The notes under the pieces are model-generated. The model searched no databases. It worked only from the letters and a program-made list of their open reading frames with translations, and was not told where the DNA came from. From positions 1 through 61,181 of IMG/VR virus record IMGVR_UViG_3300035698_020078: a DNA stretch of 61,181 bases. One strand, 5' to 3'. The position numbers and the translations under genes were made by a program. Position 1 is the stretch's first letter, and each line of letters opens with the position of its first letter. This document shows positions 57,497 to 61,181 of this stretch, in pieces. Origin of the DNA: a virus.

Positions 57497-58198
57497 TTAT
57501 AGGAATTCAAGCTCCACGTAATAAGCAAAGTTAATCTTTCTTCCGGCGGCGGTTGGAGACCCACTAATTAATAGGGCGAAATCATGAACGTGTGCTTCCA
57601 TCCCCTGATCTGCAAGAGCGAGTGCGGCTCCACCGCTTGAAACTTCGGACCAAGCGGCATCAGCGGCATTGCCAGCCGTATCCGCTAGCTGTGCGGCCTG
57701 AATAGTAACACCAGTTGCTAGGTCAGCAATACTAGGGGCACCTGAGCCAGCGTCAAGATTAATTGCTCGAAAAGTTGCAGATTGAGTAATAACGGGTGTG
57801 CCGTTAGGCTCAGTAAATCTACATAACAGAGTTCCCGACTCAGCAGGAATCGAGGCAATAGGGACGGAAGCCAGGACGCCATTAGGACCAAATGTTCCAG
57901 AGTTAGTAACACTAGATGAGTTAATAAACCTATTGTCAATCATCGGACCTAAATCGCTTCCAACCGCATCAGTGCGATGAGTTGTTTGTTGGTATTGACC
58001 AACAACAACGGCAGAATTGGGAGCACCGGCGGAGCCGAAGAACCCCATCCTATTTGGGCTATCTGTAGCACTAATCTCAAAATTGTAAATCTCTAAGAGC
58101 GGCTCGTACTTATCAATAGTGGTGGGATCGTCTCCACCGATATTACCAAGCATTCCAAGTGCCCCAGAGCACGCAAAAAATCTAATTCCTGATACCAT
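57497..58198 (-). CDS. virion structural protein (233 aa)
   Basis: The protein starts with GIRFFACSGALGMLGN, a motif met in small phage structural proteins, and is beta-rich, low in charge and rich in Ser, Gly and Ala. It is the last gene before the terminator and lies after two long structural genes. An 86-base gap to the upstream gene contains no clear promoter. A virion function is inferred from composition and position. Confidence 0.6.
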   Translation of the reverse strand: MVSGIRFFACSGALGMLGNIGGDDPTTIDKYEPLLEIYNFEISATDSPNRMGFFGSAGAPNSAVVVGQYQQTTHRTDAVGSDLGPMIDNRFINSSSVTNSGTFGPNGVLASVPIASIPAESGTLLCRFTEPNGTPVITQSATFRAINLDAGSGAPSIADLATGVTIQAAQLADTAGNAADAAWSEVSSGGAALALADQGMEAHVHDFALLISGSPTAAGRKINFAYYVELEFL

Positions 58199-58284
58199 AA
58201 TTTTTCGTAAGTCTTTGCTGTGTTATGCTTTAGCAATACATCTGGCAGGACTAGCTATGCAGAACAACGCTATCTAATAGTACA

Positions 58285-60396
58285 CTAGAAGTCTAATTTA
58301 ATAAAGAAAGCTGGTCTAAAAAGAGCATCTGGAAAAGAATCAGTATTATTATAAAAATTATTAATGGCGTTCATATTCTTGTCACTTCCGTATAATTCTT
58401 GCACAACCCACTTTCCTCCAGTTAGTTCAATTCTTCCAATGTAAATATCCGGGTTTGAAACATCTATAGAAGGAATGATATAATTTGCACTCGGTCTAAA
58501 AGTCGGCTCCTCTCTGAACATGCACCAAATACCATCACTTAATGGTCCCACAGTAGTCTCAACAACCTCAATTGCGATAGGTTGAGCTGGCATATTTAAT
58601 CCAACTGAAGAAATATCAAGTTCAGCATAATCACCTAACGACCATCCATTAGGAGTTCCAGTCACGAGTCTAACCTCCGCGAAACCAGAAGCGGCAGTAC
58701 TGTTGGCGACAGTCGTAGATGCAAAGGGAACGGCAGCCATGTAATTAGTTCCACCTTCATTAAACCCTAACGTAAACGCATTAGAATTAGCTGATGGAGA
58801 AAATAAGCGAACTTCCGTAGAATCAACACCCTGTGCTTCATATTCAACAGCGTCAGAATTAGTAAAGGTAGAAGATGTCCAGTGATGCAGTATTAGACCA
58901 CTTGTCGTTCCTTCGTAAAGAAACGTTCCTCCTGCGTCATCAGGCCAAAAGAATTTAGCTCCATCAAACAGAATAATCGTACTGCTGTTAGAATCATTAG
59001 CTTCAACTTCAGACACAACATTAAGACTATGATCCCAATTAATGAAAGCCGCACGACCAGTCCCGTTCTCAAATAAACTCACTAATTTGCTAGAACTGTA
59101 TCTATGCATATCAGTATTATCGGCAAGATTATTAAAACCAACAGACGTGGGACCAGCGAACTTAATAAATAAGCCATCGCCATTCAATGGTGACGACAGT
59201 ACCATTCCATCGTCAGTCTCATTCGTTACGTTTAACCATAATCCAGCATCAAATGAATCTACTGCATTTTCTTTAGAGCTAATTCTAACGCCAGAAGCAA
59301 TTGGTGTTCCATTATTTCGAACAAAAAAATCATGTTGTCCTTGCGACAAAGCCGGAGGATCAACAAACACTCGATTGATTGCGGGAAGCCCAGGCAAAAT
59401 AGTTAATGAACCAGTTCCCATTCTTCGAATACCGGATTCAGCAAAAGTTGCATCTTCTAATTGATTGAATACATAATCTCCATCAGCAAGTAATACATCT
59501 CCGTCTACCCGAAGATGTCCACTAGGAATATGAGCGTAATTAAAATCAATATCATTAGCGGCAATAATATCACGAGTAGTAAGACTAATAAGACTACCGT
59601 CCGTCTTGGTGAACGCTGGAAAAACAGGCGTTACCCTGCTTATAACTGTCGTGTCTTGAGATCCAAAAGTTTCCGATGACGTTCCTCTCAATCTTGGATA
59701 TGGCTGATAATAAACTTCATCAAAATCAATATCGTAAATAACTCCAGATGATCCCAAAAACCCTTGAGGAATTTCGCCACCGATAGGATAGTATTCTCTA
59801 GTCCAATTCTTCTGACCCCACGGCAATCTACCGCCTGGATGTCCTTTTGTTCCTAACCAGTCTTGCAAAGGATCATCACTAGTGTCAGCCTGAATACCTT
59901 GTGGCGATCCAGTACTATTTAAAAATAAGCCAGGAAATCCGGGATCAGGAAAACCAAAATTAAACGGAGTGCCAGACATGTAAACTCTCATATCGTTGAT
60001 AATATCAGGCATCGCTGCCTTACCAACGGCTAGTCCAGACGAACTTGTTCCCGGAGTAGTTCCGGGCTGAAACAAATCGCCCGAAAAATATCTACCAAGA
60101 ATATCAACTTCACTTAATGCGTAATCTCCTCTTTCGTCACGCAAAAGAATCTCTTCGTACGTTTTATCAAAATCAGTTTCAAACCCCGGTATTCCAGATG
60201 GATGACGATACCCTTGAAAAGCAGGAGAAAACGATGCTCGCGGGAATTGCAAATAACGAGCATACTCAGCCATGAGTACCCACATGGCCTGCTCAATCAT
60301 CACGCCGCTAAAACCAACGGCCTCATTTGACTCAATAACCATTGGGTAACGACCCGTATAACAATACGGAATGACACCCGAACTAGGGAAACTCAT
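58285..60396 (-). CDS. large virion structural / fibre-like protein (703 aa)
   Basis: The protein has a helical N-terminal part (about 20-60), a Pro/Gly/Ser-rich middle and a long beta-rich part that contains jelly-roll-like stretches. Its composition and length match phage fibre, spike or baseplate appendage proteins. No enzymatic motif is clear. It repeats the tripeptide SG followed by a hydrophobic residue nine times, as other virion proteins here do. It overlaps the upstream gene by four bases. Confidence 0.58.
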   Translation of the reverse strand: MSFPSSGVIPYCYTGRYPMVIESNEAVGFSGVMIEQAMWVLMAEYARYLQFPRASFSPAFQGYRHPSGIPGFETDFDKTYEEILLRDERGDYALSEVDILGRYFSGDLFQPGTTPGTSSSGLAVGKAAMPDIINDMRVYMSGTPFNFGFPDPGFPGLFLNSTGSPQGIQADTSDDPLQDWLGTKGHPGGRLPWGQKNWTREYYPIGGEIPQGFLGSSGVIYDIDFDEVYYQPYPRLRGTSSETFGSQDTTVISRVTPVFPAFTKTDGSLISLTTRDIIAANDIDFNYAHIPSGHLRVDGDVLLADGDYVFNQLEDATFAESGIRRMGTGSLTILPGLPAINRVFVDPPALSQGQHDFFVRNNGTPIASGVRISSKENAVDSFDAGLWLNVTNETDDGMVLSSPLNGDGLFIKFAGPTSVGFNNLADNTDMHRYSSSKLVSLFENGTGRAAFINWDHSLNVVSEVEANDSNSSTIILFDGAKFFWPDDAGGTFLYEGTTSGLILHHWTSSTFTNSDAVEYEAQGVDSTEVRLFSPSANSNAFTLGFNEGGTNYMAAVPFASTTVANSTAASGFAEVRLVTGTPNGWSLGDYAELDISSVGLNMPAQPIAIEVVETTVGPLSDGIWCMFREEPTFRPSANYIIPSIDVSNPDIYIGRIELTGGKWVVQELYGSDKNMNAINNFYNNTDSFPDALFRPAFFIKLDF

Positions 60397-61181
60397 GACT
60401 GAACAAATCTCTCAAATCCTTCGCGGGCAATTTGAACAAAGCTAGTTACACCACTTCCAACTGACGCGGCAGTTAAGAAGCCTTGATCACCAACTCTAGC
60501 CAAATGTCTATTAGGAATAGGAATGACTCCGCTTGTAATAGATCCAGCAGCACTCTTATTTCCATTTTCATCCAAAGCCTGAACAATCGCCACGGCAGTA
60601 CCGCCACCAATACCTGAGATTGAAGTAATCTCTACTGGAACTACTCCCGCACCAGCCGCAGCAGTACCATTAATAAAAACGCCGCCGTCATCTGATCCAG
60701 GTTTAATTGGACTATCACCTTGAGCGGCAAGAGTTGTTTTATCTCCAATACTTACTGTTCCATTAAGAATAGGAACATTCTTAATGGCACGAACAATACC
60801 TCCAGTATCAGCAGTTGGATCAACAATTGTTACATCATAATTTTCAGGAGAATCTGAGTTAGTTTGAACCACCTCAACAATCGTTCCATTTGCAAAAGCA
60901 CGCCCCTGAGTAAAGTAACGCGAAACACTATTTCCCCCCGGCAACTCAAAGTCGTCGGTATGATACATGGCGTCATCGCCAATATTCAAGAATCCGTCAA
61001 TACAAATTGCACCATCTACAAAATCTGGATTAGACGAACCAAAAGCTCTGGGCGGTTTAGTATATCTCTGCTGATCTATGCCTCTGTACCTTTCTTCTTC
61101 AAAAATCGTAGAAGACAAAGTAAAGACATTGTTAACATCGGTAATTGTTACGCGAACAGCCCTTTGAGAAGAATCAAAGAA
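60393..61181 (-). CDS. virion structural protein, 5' end beyond window
   Basis: The frame is open to the right edge, so the gene continues outside. A TTG at 61118 could be taken as start, but the upstream codons form a regular beta-like segment with no stop. The visible 262 residues are beta-rich, with a Gly/Ala-rich middle and ISGIGGGTAVAIV and TSGVIPIPNRHLA blocks typical of phage appendage proteins. A structural role is inferred from composition and neighbours. Confidence 0.58.
   Translation of the reverse strand, partial: FFDSSQRAVRVTITDVNNVFTLSSTIFEEERYRGIDQQRYTKPPRAFGSSNPDFVDGAICIDGFLNIGDDAMYHTDDFELPGGNSVSRYFTQGRAFANGTIVEVVQTNSDSPENYDVTIVDPTADTGGIVRAIKNVPILNGTVSIGDKTTLAAQGDSPIKPGSDDGGVFINGTAAAGAGVVPVEITSISGIGGGTAVAIVQALDENGNKSAAGSITSGVIPIPNRHLARVGDQGFLTAASVGSGVTSFVQIAREGFERFVQS

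Noticed and set aside
58199-58284. Promoter upstream of the gene at 57497-58198
   Set aside because: The 86-base gap has A/T-rich blocks but no pair of -35 and -10 elements at acceptable spacing.
1-61181. Prophage or integrated element with attachment sites
   Set aside because: No integrase, excisionase, repressor, tRNA gene or flanking direct repeat was recognised. The window is phage throughout.
1-61181. tRNA or rRNA genes
   Set aside because: Genes are nearly gapless and the few intergenic gaps (14105-14212, 57405-57496, 58199-58284) show no cloverleaf or TTCGANTC-type signal. A tRNAscan run would be decisive.

Overview
The window is part of a tailed double-stranded DNA phage genome (Caudoviricetes-like). 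Genes are packed with almost no gaps, most joined by ATGA, TAATG or GTGA overlaps. They form two convergent blocks: 1-9869 on the plus strand and 61181-9866 on the minus strand, with the last codons overlapping at 9866-9869. No integrase, terminase, major capsid or portal gene is visible. The host cannot be named from the sequence. It is bacterial, probably supplies cobalamin (class II ribonucleotide reductase) and processes lipoproteins.

Plus block (1-9869), nucleic-acid and protein-maturation genes: the end of a dNMP kinase, a DnaQ-like exonuclease, a PD-(D/E)XK nuclease, an SMC/Rad50-like ATPase, a sigma-like factor, an OB-fold plus degenerate HD (YhaM-like) protein, a family-4 uracil-DNA glycosylase, methionine aminopeptidase directly followed by peptide deformylase, PhoH, a lipoprotein and an RNase H-like protein.

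Minus block, in transcription order. (a) 61181-57497: virion proteins, closed by a strong terminator (57443-57475). (b) 57404-46976: replication genes behind a near-consensus promoter that leaves almost no leader. They are RecA, an EDxHD-type nuclease, DnaB, primase, a Cas4/RecB-like nuclease, ClpP and a DnaE-type polymerase; a second sigma-like factor follows (46771-46121). (c) 46121-22634: a very large sugar cassette with about a dozen glycosyltransferase-type proteins, IMPDH/GMP reductase, a cytidylyltransferase, a glycosidase-like protein, three methyltransferases (one fused to a ParB-like domain), and the two enzymes that make GDP-L-fucose (Gmd, Fcl). This cassette also carries an intein inside a glycosyltransferase, a LAGLIDADG endonuclease inserted next to a truncated glycosyltransferase tail, and an Acb2-like (anti-CBASS) small protein. 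(d) 22624-15291: HTH and NUMOD3-like DNA-binding proteins, an ERF/Rad52-like protein, MazG, a DAO-family FAD oxidoreductase, class II RNR and ThyX. (e) 15274-14213: a secreted YadA-head-repeat protein, then a terminator. (f) 14104-9866: fibre-like virion proteins with shared modules, then a holin-like membrane protein.

Together the genes describe a virulent-type phage that carries its own replisome, nucleotide supply and protein N-terminus processing. It has devoted about 20 kb to sugar-nucleotide and glycosyl transfer, most plausibly for glycosylating its virion or remodelling the host surface. The most notable items are the intein in a glycosyltransferase, the homing-endonuclease insertion that appears to have replaced a gene's 3' end, the Acb2-like gene, the ParB-methyltransferase fusion and the paired Met-excision enzymes.
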